Shown: positions 1-5,129 of the stretch, one piece after another
How the letters are laid out: every line of letters starts with the position of its first letter
How positions within the stretch are numbered: the first letter of the stretch is position 1
Origin: Ardenticatenia bacterium
GTDB lineage: Bacteria; Chloroflexota; Anaerolineae; Aggregatilineales; Ch27
DNA: 6,181 bases
Assembly (NCBI GenBank): GCA_026983935.1
Contig: JALSTC010000785.1
Coordinates: 1-6,181 of the forward strand
Direction: 5' to 3'
Program-made: the position numbers and the translations under genes
Notes under the pieces: generated by a model
Databases searched by the model: none
Seen by the model: the letters and a program-made list of their open reading frames with translations, nothing else
What the model was told of the DNA's origin: nothing

Positions 1-67
1 TGGGGGCACGCCGGGGCATACGGTCGCCTGCTGGGTTGATGTTCGTGAAGGGGAGCCGCAGCAATGA
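1..67 (+). CDS. 3' end of an oligopeptide/dipeptide ABC transporter ATP-binding protein (OppD/DppD-like), partial
   Basis: Reading from base 2, 21 codons are open and end with TGA at 65-67. The tail reads GHTVACWV followed by a short acidic stretch. This matches the end of the C-terminal domain found on OppD/DppD/OppF ATPases (the oligo_HPY type), where a Gly/Glu-His-x-Val-x-Cys motif closes the cysteine cluster. The stop codon overlaps the ATG of the next gene by four bases (ATGA), so the two ATPases are probably translationally coupled and made in equal amounts. Everything upstream, including the nucleotide-binding motifs, lies outside the window. Assignment as the partner ATPase rests on the short motif plus its position. 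A second TGA at 37-39 is in another frame and is irrelevant. Confidence 0.8.
   Translation, partial: GGTPGHTVACWVDVREGEPQQ
48..55 (+). promoter_or_regulatory. Ribosome binding site of the OppF-like gene
   Basis: AAGGGGAG lies eight bases before the ATG at 64 and inside the last codons of the upstream ATPase gene. Together with the ATGA stop/start overlap it supports translational coupling and fixes the start. Confidence 0.7.
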
Positions 68-1074
68 CGAGCAATGGAAATGGCACGCAGGCCTCAAAAG
101 AAGTTCTGCTGGAAGTCAAGAATCTGAAGAAGTACTTTCCCATCCATGCCGGGTTGATCATCCAGCGGCATGTGGGAGATGTGAAAGCGGTGGACGACGT
201 CAGCTTTCACATCTACCGCGGCGAGACACTCGGACTGGTCGGGGAATCTGGCTGTGGCAAGAGCACAACCGGACGCACGATCCTGCAGCTTTACCGCCCG
301 ACGGCAGGCTCCGTGCAGTTCGAGGGCGTCGAACTGAGCACCCTCAAGGGCGAAGACCTGCGCCGCATGCGCCGCCAGATGCAGATGATTTTCCAGGACC
401 CCTATGCCTCGCTCAACCCCCGCATGACGGTGGGCCGCATCATCAGCGAACCGCTGCTGGTGCACCGCGTCGGCGGCAACGGCAAAGAGCGTCAGGAGCG
501 GGTGGAATACCTGATGGAGCGCGTGGGGCTGAACCCGTATTTCATCAACCGCTACCCGCATGAATTCTCCGGCGGGCAGCGGCAGCGCATCGGCATTGCC
601 CGTGCGCTGGCCCTGGAGCCGGAATTCATCGTCTGTGATGAGCCGATCTCGGCGCTGGATGTTTCCATTCAGGCCCAGGTGGTCAATCTGCTGGAAGACC
701 TGCAGGATGAGCTGGGGCTGACGTACCTCTTTATTGCCCACGACCTGAGCATGGTGCGCCACATCTGCGACCGCGTGGCCGTGATGTATCTGGGTAAGGT
801 CGTGGAAGTGGCGGAAACCGAGGAACTGTACACCAACCCCCTGCACCCCTACACGCAGGCGCTGCTCTCGGCAGTGCCCGTCCCCGATCCGGCGGTGGAA
901 GCGCAGCGCAAACGGATCATTCTGAAAGGGGACGTGCCCAGCCCGATCAACCCGCCCAAAGGCTGCAATTTCAATACGCGCTGTCCGGTGGCAGTGGATG
1001 TATGCTATGGGGAAGATCCGGAGCTGGTGGAAGTGCAGCCGGAGCACTGGGTATCCTGCTACCGTGTCAGCTAG
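64..1074 (+). CDS. oppF: Oligopeptide/dipeptide ABC transporter ATP-binding protein (OppF/DppF-like)
   Basis: A 336-residue cytoplasmic ATPase that would power peptide import through the OppB-OppC channel encoded downstream. All nucleotide-binding motifs are intact: Walker A GESGCGKST (60-68), Q-loop glutamine 111 in FQDPYASLNPR, signature SGGQRQR (169-175), Walker B ending in D192-E193, D-loop SALD (196-199) and H-loop His226. The C-terminal extension has the family's NPP...GC and RCP elements, with Cys301, Cys308, Cys314 and Cys332. A four-cysteine cluster at this place binds a [4Fe-4S] cluster in some DppD/OppD structures, but binding here is inference. Length is typical. The ATG at 64 overlaps the previous stop and has a purine-rich ribosome site (AAGGGGAG, 48-55). 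The protein could serve dipeptides, oligopeptides or another substrate such as nickel or a sugar, because the family is broad and the binding protein is not visible. Confidence 0.95.
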   Translation: MTSNGNGTQASKEVLLEVKNLKKYFPIHAGLIIQRHVGDVKAVDDVSFHIYRGETLGLVGESGCGKSTTGRTILQLYRPTAGSVQFEGVELSTLKGEDLRRMRRQMQMIFQDPYASLNPRMTVGRIISEPLLVHRVGGNGKERQERVEYLMERVGLNPYFINRYPHEFSGGQRQRIGIARALALEPEFIVCDEPISALDVSIQAQVVNLLEDLQDELGLTYLFIAHDLSMVRHICDRVAVMYLGKVVEVAETEELYTNPLHPYTQALLSAVPVPDPAVEAQRKRIILKGDVPSPINPPKGCNFNTRCPVAVDVCYGEDPELVEVQPEHWVSCYRVS

Positions 1075-1110
1075 TTTTGAACAGTATCCTGCTCGATCAA
1101 GTGGAGCGAG

Positions 1111-1120
1111 GAAGAGGAGA
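1111..1120 (+). promoter_or_regulatory. Ribosome binding site that sets the lipoprotein start
   Basis: GAAGAGGAGA sits ten bases before the ATG at 1131. It decides against the upstream in-frame ATG at 1002, which lies inside the OppF-like gene and would add 43 residues ahead of the lipoprotein signal peptide. Confidence 0.7.
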
Positions 1121-1130
1121 CCAGTTGGTT

Positions 1131-1520
1131 ATGCGTAAAGAGGCGCGTCACGCGCTGTTACTTGTCATCGGGCTGCTGGGGCTGGCCGTGCTGGCCTGCA
1201 CGTCGGACCAGGAGTGGATCATTCCGCGTACGCCGACCCCAACCCCAACCCCGACGCCCGTCCCAATCACTGCTGAAACCCGATTCCAGGTAGGCGACCA
1301 GGCCGTTGTTGTGGCCGGGCCGGCCACCTTCCAGGTCTGGCAGACATCACAGCCGGAGCCGGATAACCGCCGCAACCGGGTGGTGGGGACGCAGTGCTTC
1401 CCCGGCCAGACGGTGGAAATCCTGGATGTGGCCCAGGGACCAGATGGCAACATCTACTACTATGTGGACTGTATCCTGGAAGGGTGGATTCCGGAAGAAA
1501 ACCTGGAGCCGTTGGAGTAG
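1131..1520 (+). CDS. Small lipoprotein with Thr-Pro linker and SH3-like domain
   Basis: A 129-residue predicted lipoprotein of unassigned function. Residues 1-23 are a lipoprotein signal peptide: basic MRKEAR start, hydrophobic core, and lipobox VLAC with the acylated cysteine at 23. A (Thr-Pro)5 linker (34-43) follows, as is common in surface lipoproteins of Chloroflexota. The rest (about 50-129) looks like a bacterial SH3-type domain: a CFPGQTVEILDV strand, a YYYVDC strand and the closing GWIPEENLEPLE, which resembles the usual GWv...yL ending. Cys89 and Cys114 could form a disulfide. The gene lies 56 bp after the OppF-like gene and 18 bp before oppB, on the same strand, so it is very probably in the same transcript. 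It may bind the cell wall or contact the transporter outside the membrane, but nothing in the sequence shows a substrate. The domain call is from pattern and could be wrong. Confidence 0.85.
   Translation: MRKEARHALLLVIGLLGLAVLACTSDQEWIIPRTPTPTPTPTPVPITAETRFQVGDQAVVVAGPATFQVWQTSQPEPDNRRNRVVGTQCFPGQTVEILDVAQGPDGNIYYYVDCILEGWIPEENLEPLE
1230..1259 (+). repeat. (Thr-Pro)5 coding microrepeat
   Basis: Five ACN-CCN codon pairs encode residues 34-43 of the lipoprotein. At DNA level part of it is an ACCCCA-type 6-bp repeat, which may vary in length by slippage. As protein it is an extended, probably flexible spacer holding the SH3-like domain away from the membrane. Confidence 0.9.
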
Positions 1521-1524
1521 GAGC

Positions 1525-1532
1525 AAAGGAGA
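1525..1532 (+). promoter_or_regulatory. Ribosome binding site supporting a GTG start for oppB
   Basis: AAAGGAGA is a near-ideal Shine-Dalgarno sequence six bases before the GTG at 1539. It supports the non-ATG start, and the resulting protein begins with the family's usual MxKFLIRR sequence. Confidence 0.8.
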
Positions 1533-1538
1533 TCCGCT

Positions 1539-2519
1539 GTGGGTAAATTCCTTATCCGGCGTACACTGGCAGCAATCCCCGTCCTGCTGCTGATCATCTT
1601 CGTGACATTTGTGCTTATCCGCTCAACACCCGGCGGGCCGTTTGATATGGTGGGTGAGGGGCGGCGCGTGCCGGAGTCGGTGGTGCGCGGGCTGGAGCGG
1701 CAGTACGGGCTGGATCAGCCGCTGCTGGTGCAGTTTGTGACCTATCTGGGCAGTCTCGCCCGGTTTGATTTTGGCCCTTCGCTGGGGCGTTCGACGCTGG
1801 GGCAGCCGGTGACCGAGATCATCAACCGCGGCCTGCCGGTTTCTATGCAGATCGGTACGATGGCGGTGATCTTCGGGTTTCTTTTCGGGATTCCGCTGGG
1901 GGTGCTGGCCGCCCTGTACCATAATACAATGGTAGACTACACGGCCACCTTTTTCGCTGTGCTGGGGGCCTCGATCCCGAATCTGGTATTGGGGCCGCTG
2001 CTGATCATCATCTTTGCCGTGATCTTGAACTGGCTGCCGGTGATGAACAACACGATCTTCCGGGAGACGATCTATAATCCGGCGGTCATCTTTTCATGGG
2101 AGTACATCAGCGCGGCGATTCTTCCCGTCTTCACCATGGGATCGGGCATGATCGCCGGGATCGCCCGCCTGACACGGGCCAGCCTGCTGCAGGTCATGCG
2201 TGAGGATTACATCCGCACGGCCCGCGCCAAAGGGCTGCGTGAGCGCACGGTGATCTACGGCCATGCGCTGAAGAACTCGCTGATCCCTGTGGCGACGATT
2301 CTGGGGCCGCTGCTGGCCGGTGTGTTGACCGGCTCGTTCATCATCGAGCAGATTTTCAACATCCCCGGCATCGGCAAGGAATTTGTGGAAAGTGTGACCA
2401 ACCGCGACTATAACCTGCTGATCGGCGTGACGATCATCTATTCGACATTTCTGGTGGCGGGTAACATCCTGGTGGACGTGATGTACACCTGGCTCGATCC
2501 GCGTATCCGGTTTGATTAG
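1539..2519 (+). CDS. oppB: Oligopeptide/dipeptide ABC transporter permease (OppB/DppB-like)
   Basis: A 326-residue integral membrane permease that would form half of the translocation channel with OppC. It starts with the typical FLIRRTLAAIPVLLLI first membrane helix (about 9-27), followed by the conserved extracytoplasmic part with GLDQPLLVQFVTYL (57-70) and FDFGPSLG. Further hydrophobic helices lie near 101-127, 135-165, 188-208, 247-271 and 293-315, giving the six expected of this family. The cytoplasmic EAA loop, which docks on the ATPase, is DYIRTARAKGL (223-233) followed by HALKNSLIP. The protein ends DPRIRFD, as usual for OppB/DppB. Length is normal and no residue looks damaged. It starts with GTG and lies 18 bp after the lipoprotein stop. 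Substrate type cannot be told from the permease alone. Confidence 0.95.
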   Translation: MGKFLIRRTLAAIPVLLLIIFVTFVLIRSTPGGPFDMVGEGRRVPESVVRGLERQYGLDQPLLVQFVTYLGSLARFDFGPSLGRSTLGQPVTEIINRGLPVSMQIGTMAVIFGFLFGIPLGVLAALYHNTMVDYTATFFAVLGASIPNLVLGPLLIIIFAVILNWLPVMNNTIFRETIYNPAVIFSWEYISAAILPVFTMGSGMIAGIARLTRASLLQVMREDYIRTARAKGLRERTVIYGHALKNSLIPVATILGPLLAGVLTGSFIIEQIFNIPGIGKEFVESVTNRDYNLLIGVTIIYSTFLVAGNILVDVMYTWLDPRIRFD

Positions 2520-2525
2520 TGCCTG

Positions 2526-2537
2526 GCCGCCGGCGGC
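2526..2537. repeat. Perfect 12-bp GC palindrome between oppB and oppC
   Basis: GCCGCCGGCGGC equals its own reverse complement and lies in the 116-bp gap between the permease genes. There is no T-run after it, so it is not a standard terminator. It could be a weak hairpin modulating the downstream gene, or chance in GC-rich DNA. Confidence 0.35.
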
Positions 2538-2621
2538 TGCTGCCGCATGGGGACGTCGTACTCTCAAGACAGACAGGTTCTGGATGACAGAAGATCGAAG
2601 CGACACGCTGATGCAGCGGAT

Positions 2622-2626
2622 GGAGG
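2622..2626 (+). promoter_or_regulatory. Ribosome binding site of oppC
   Basis: GGAGG lies nine bases before the ATG at 2636. That ATG is the first start after an in-frame TGA at 2609, so the start is well fixed. Confidence 0.75.
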
Positions 2627-2635
2627 ACAGGTAGT

Positions 2636-3682
2636 ATGGCCGTTTCAGACAGCGCCAGGCCGGTTGGGCTGGCCGAAGAGGAGCACTATCAATCGCACTC
2701 ACTGTGGTACGATGCCTTCACACGGCTGCTGCGCAACCGGGCAGCGGTGTTGGGCCTGATCATTATCGCCATTCTGGTGGTGATCGCCCTGACTGCCGAC
2801 CTGATGAACCAGTGGGGCTGGATTGACCACTACGGACGGCAGCACCGGGGATCGAGCCTGGCTGATCCGCTGGAATGCTCGGTGGATGTGGATAAAGATG
2901 GTGATGGCGTACCCGATCCGATTCAGTTCTGCTTCCTGCTGGGGGCAGATCGGCTGGGCCGTGATCTGTTGAGCCGCACGCTGTATGGGGCGCGGATTTC
3001 GCTGGCCGTCGGTGTGGTGGGGGCGCTGGTCTCGCTGCTCGTCGGCATCGTTTATGGCGTGATCTCCGGCTTCTACGGCGGACGTGTGGATCAGCTCATG
3101 ATGCGCTTTGTGGACTTCCTGTATGGAATTCCCATCCTGCCGCTGATCATCATCATGCAGGTGTATTTCCGTGCCCTGCGCGAGAATGCCGATAAGGTCG
3201 GCGGCCTGGGTGAAACGATGGTCAACATTGACAACAGCATGGGTGGGTTGTTCTTCCTGTTCATCGCGCTGGGCATGTTGAACTGGATCGGCATGGCGCG
3301 GCTGGCCCGCGGACAGGTGCTTTCCTACAAGGAGAAGGAATTTGTGGAGGCGGCCCGCTCCATCGGGGCGAGCAACCGCCGCATCATCTTCACGCATCTG
3401 CTGCCCAACGTCATCGGGCCGCTGATCGTGGTCGAGGCGATGGCTATCCCCGGTTACATCTTCACCGAGGCCTTCCTGAGCTTCCTGGGGCTGGGCGTCA
3501 ATCCACCGATGCCAAGCTGGGGGGCATTGATCACGGACGCGATCAACGAAGGCGCGATTCGCTTCCGCACGCACCTGCTGCTGGTGCCGGGTTTTGCGCT
3601 GTCCATCACGACGCTGGCCTTCAACTTCCTGGGCGACGGCCTGCGGGACGCACTCGATCCGCGTATGCGCGGTGAGGCTTGA
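2636..3682 (+). CDS. oppC: Oligopeptide/dipeptide ABC transporter permease (OppC/DppC-like) with an acidic Ca-binding-type outer loop
   Basis: A 348-residue membrane permease and the expected partner of OppB. After a soluble start with SLWYDAFTRLLRNRAAVLG, the first helix is at about 37-56. The outer loop then leads to LGADRLGRDLLSRTLYGARISL (102-123), the family's LGTDxLGRD signature. More helices lie near 121-145, 161-178, 204-220, 256-277 and 313-334. The EAA loop is EKEFVEAARSIGAS (233-246), followed by HLLPN. The end, GDGLRDALDPRMR, is typical. Two things are odd. The outer loop holds DVDKDGDGVPD (84-94) between Cys81 and Cys99, a pattern like calcium-binding loops of thrombospondin-3 or dockerin repeats. 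There is also an extra polar stretch (about 180-203) between helices 3 and 4. The gene starts 116 bp after oppB and closes the operon, with a terminator 36 bp later. Confidence 0.95.
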   Translation: MAVSDSARPVGLAEEEHYQSHSLWYDAFTRLLRNRAAVLGLIIIAILVVIALTADLMNQWGWIDHYGRQHRGSSLADPLECSVDVDKDGDGVPDPIQFCFLLGADRLGRDLLSRTLYGARISLAVGVVGALVSLLVGIVYGVISGFYGGRVDQLMMRFVDFLYGIPILPLIIIMQVYFRALRENADKVGGLGETMVNIDNSMGGLFFLFIALGMLNWIGMARLARGQVLSYKEKEFVEAARSIGASNRRIIFTHLLPNVIGPLIVVEAMAIPGYIFTEAFLSFLGLGVNPPMPSWGALITDAINEGAIRFRTHLLLVPGFALSITTLAFNFLGDGLRDALDPRMRGEA

Positions 3683-3718
3683 GGACGAAGCAGCCTCAGC
3701 CGGAGGATCAGGAAAAAC

Positions 3719-3749
3719 AAAGCCGGGGGCATTGTGGCCCCGGCTTTTT
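3719..3749 (+). terminator. Rho-independent terminator of the opp operon, probably bidirectional
   Basis: An 8-bp perfect stem AGCCGGGG (3721-3728) / CCCCGGCT (3738-3745), extended by two A-T pairs, encloses a 9-base loop and runs into TTTTT (3745-3749). On the other strand the upstream AAAAACAAA (3713-3721) becomes a T-rich tract, so the same hairpin can also stop - strand transcription arriving from holA. It sits 36 bp after the oppC stop. Confidence 0.92.
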
Positions 3750-3767
3750 GATTCGAGTGGTGTTCTG

Positions 3768-4080
3768 TCACTCACTCAGAGCGGCGATGAGGGTATCCAG
3801 CGCCAGCACGGGACAGGGTCCCGTCCATCGGGCCGAATGGAGGAAGCCGCGCTGCATCACTCGCTCAGAGCGGCGATGAGGGTATCCAGCGCCAGCACGG
3901 GACAGGGTCCCGTCCATCGGGCCGAATGGAGGAAGCCGCGCTGCATCACTCGCTCAGAGCGGCGATGAGGGTATCCAGCGCCAGCACGGGACAGGGTCCC
4001 GTCCATCGGGCCGAATGGAGGAAGCCGCGCTGCATCACTCGCTCAGAGCGGCGATGAGGGTATCCAGCGCCAGCACGGGA
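3768..4080. repeat. Tandem array of an 89-bp unit derived from the 3' end of holA (3.5 copies)
   Basis: Full units occupy 3768-3856, 3857-3945 and 3946-4034, and a partial fourth copy (4035-4080, 46 bp) is the genuine 3' end of holA. The units are identical except position 3774, which is A where the later copies have G. Each unit has two parts: 46 bp equal to the last 14 codons and stop of holA (on the - strand) plus one base, and a 43-bp segment found nowhere else in the window. The unit contains a 7-bp-arm hairpin (ACGGGAC-AGG-GTCCCGT, first at 3808-3824) spanning the junction of the two parts, and CGCTC-A-GAGCG near its start. Identical spacers exclude CRISPR. The period is not a multiple of three. 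It could be real amplification or an assembly artefact. Confidence 0.95.
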
Positions 4081-5027
4081 TCGATCTTGCCGGTCTTGAT
4101 GCGCCGGTCGAGGTCCAGCAGGTGGCGGTAGACGGCTTCCAGGTCTTCCAGGGAGAAATTGCGGCTCTGCGCTTCCAGCTTGCCCGCGACGAAGTTGTGT
4201 ATATGCAGCGCCTTCGCCAGTGCCCCACCGCGTCCGCCGCCGCTGTCCAGATGTTCACGGGTCTGGATGAGCAGCCGGAACTGCCGCACGATCATGGCAA
4301 AGAGGCCCAGCGGTTCGTTTTTTTTATCGAGCAGATTGTGCAGCAGGCGGGCCGCCGCCGCGCCGTCGCGCCGCCCCATGGCATCCACCATGTCGAAGAT
4401 TTTTTCTTCCGGCACGTAGGGGGTCAGCTCGGCCACGTCCTCCGGTGTGATGGGCCGCCCCTGACCCACGTAGGCGGCCAGCTTGAACAGCTCATTATCA
4501 ATGCCGATGAGGTTGTTGCCGAACAGGGCTGCCAGCGCATCGGCTGCCGCCGGTTCGATGGCCGCGCCGTAGGATTCCGCCCGCGCCGTGATCCATTTGC
4601 GGGGATTCCTGGGGGCGCGGAAGGTTTTGACATAGCCGTGGGGATCGCTGCGGGCGAGCTTGAGCACGGGGTGCGTGTCCTTGAGCATTTCGCGCTCCAC
4701 GAAGACCAGCCGCGCCCAGTCCGGCAGATGAGGGAGCTGCCGCGTGATCTGGTCGAGCTGCTCTTTGCCGCTTTTGCCCGCCCCGGAGCGGGTGAGCCAC
4801 GTCAGCCAGCCGGTGACGACCACCAGCCGCTTGTCACTCATGAAGGGCAGGGCGGCGACAGCGTTAAAGACATCGGCGGCGGCAGCTTTCGTGCCATCGA
4901 AGGTCATGGTGTTGAGGTCGGCGGCGGCAGGGTCTCCCATGCGCCGGTGCATTTTGGCGACCTCTTCCTCGATGGCCAGGGCGTCATCGCCGTGAAAGAC
5001 GTAAAAGGTGGGGGCCGGTTTGCTCAT
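4035..5027 (-). CDS. holA: DNA polymerase III subunit delta (HolA)
   Basis: A 330-residue clamp-loader subunit, which opens the beta sliding clamp and helps load it onto primed DNA at the replication fork. The sequence runs in the family order: YVFHGDDALAIEEEV near the start (9-23), the clamp-contact region LPFMSDKRLVVV (60-71), a lid-like domain with KWITARAESYGAAIEPAAADAL (144-165), GNNLIGIDNELFKLAAYV (170-187), ITPEDVAELTPYVPEEKIFDMVDA (193-216), then the C-terminal helical collar domain with LLHNLLDKKNEPLGLFAMIVRQFRLL (228-253). Length is normal. The ATG at 5027 is preferred over an in-frame TTG 36 bp upstream, because the protein then starts directly before the conserved domain and a promoter-like sequence ends just before it. 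No clear ribosome site is present. An A8 run in codons 235-237 forms a possible slippery site. The 3' end is repeated downstream. Confidence 0.95.
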   Translation of the reverse strand: MSKPAPTFYVFHGDDALAIEEEVAKMHRRMGDPAAADLNTMTFDGTKAAAADVFNAVAALPFMSDKRLVVVTGWLTWLTRSGAGKSGKEQLDQITRQLPHLPDWARLVFVEREMLKDTHPVLKLARSDPHGYVKTFRAPRNPRKWITARAESYGAAIEPAAADALAALFGNNLIGIDNELFKLAAYVGQGRPITPEDVAELTPYVPEEKIFDMVDAMGRRDGAAAARLLHNLLDKKNEPLGLFAMIVRQFRLLIQTREHLDSGGGRGGALAKALHIHNFVAGKLEAQSRNFSLEDLEAVYRHLLDLDRRIKTGKIDPVLALDTLIAALSE

Positions 5028-5034
5028 GAGGGCA

Positions 5035-5063
5035 ATTATCCCCCCTGCGGGCGTGCCCCGCAA
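5035..5063 (-). promoter_or_regulatory. Probable sigma-70-type promoter of holA, giving a leaderless or near-leaderless mRNA
   Basis: On the - strand, TTGCGG (5063-5058) and GATAAT (5040-5035) are separated by exactly 17 bp. The -10 box matches TATAAT at five of six positions and the -35 box matches TTGACA at three. Transcription would start about 6-8 bp after the -10 box, that is at or within a base or two of the holA ATG at 5027. A 5-bp-arm inverted repeat (GCGGG-5-CCCGC, 5047-5061) overlaps the -35 box and spacer and could be an operator. Confidence 0.5.
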
Positions 5064-5129
5064 GAGGGATATCGTGGCTGTTTCTCAGGCCGGATTCGAC
5101 TGATGCTCCGGAAGGTCTAACGGCCCTGC

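Noticed and set aside
94..1047. Long open frame of 317 codons on the - strand opposite the OppF-like gene
   Set aside because: It lies wholly antisense to a complete, well-conserved ATPase, its translation is rich in His, Gln and Arg without recognisable motifs, and long antisense frames are expected in GC-rich coding DNA.
1051..1093. Ten-base direct repeat GTATCCTGCT at 1051 and 1084 around the end of the OppF-like gene
   Set aside because: It is too short and isolated. The flanks differ and there is no mobile-element sign between the copies.
2584..2634. A 16-codon open frame (MTEDRSDTLMQRMEDR) ending one base before the oppC ATG
   Set aside because: It lacks a convincing ribosome site of its own, and frames of this length are common by chance. 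It could be a coupling leader peptide, but only conservation in relatives would support that.
2699..3775. Open frame of 358 codons on the - strand opposite oppC
   Set aside because: It is a shadow of the permease gene, with a polar, low-complexity translation, and it reads through the terminator region.
3594..3968. Open frame on the + strand crossing the oppC end, the terminator and the repeats
   Set aside because: It would be translated through a strong terminator hairpin and consists mainly of repeated DNA, with the same stretch in its protein twice. It has no ribosome site of note.
3768..4080. CRISPR-like array (46-bp repeats with 43-bp spacers)
   Set aside because: All spacers are identical, the repeat is the coding end of holA, and no cas gene is present. 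It is a tandem duplication.
4122..5120. Open frame of 332 codons on the + strand opposite holA
   Set aside because: It mirrors holA codon by codon, has no family resemblance, and the HolA reading is unambiguous.
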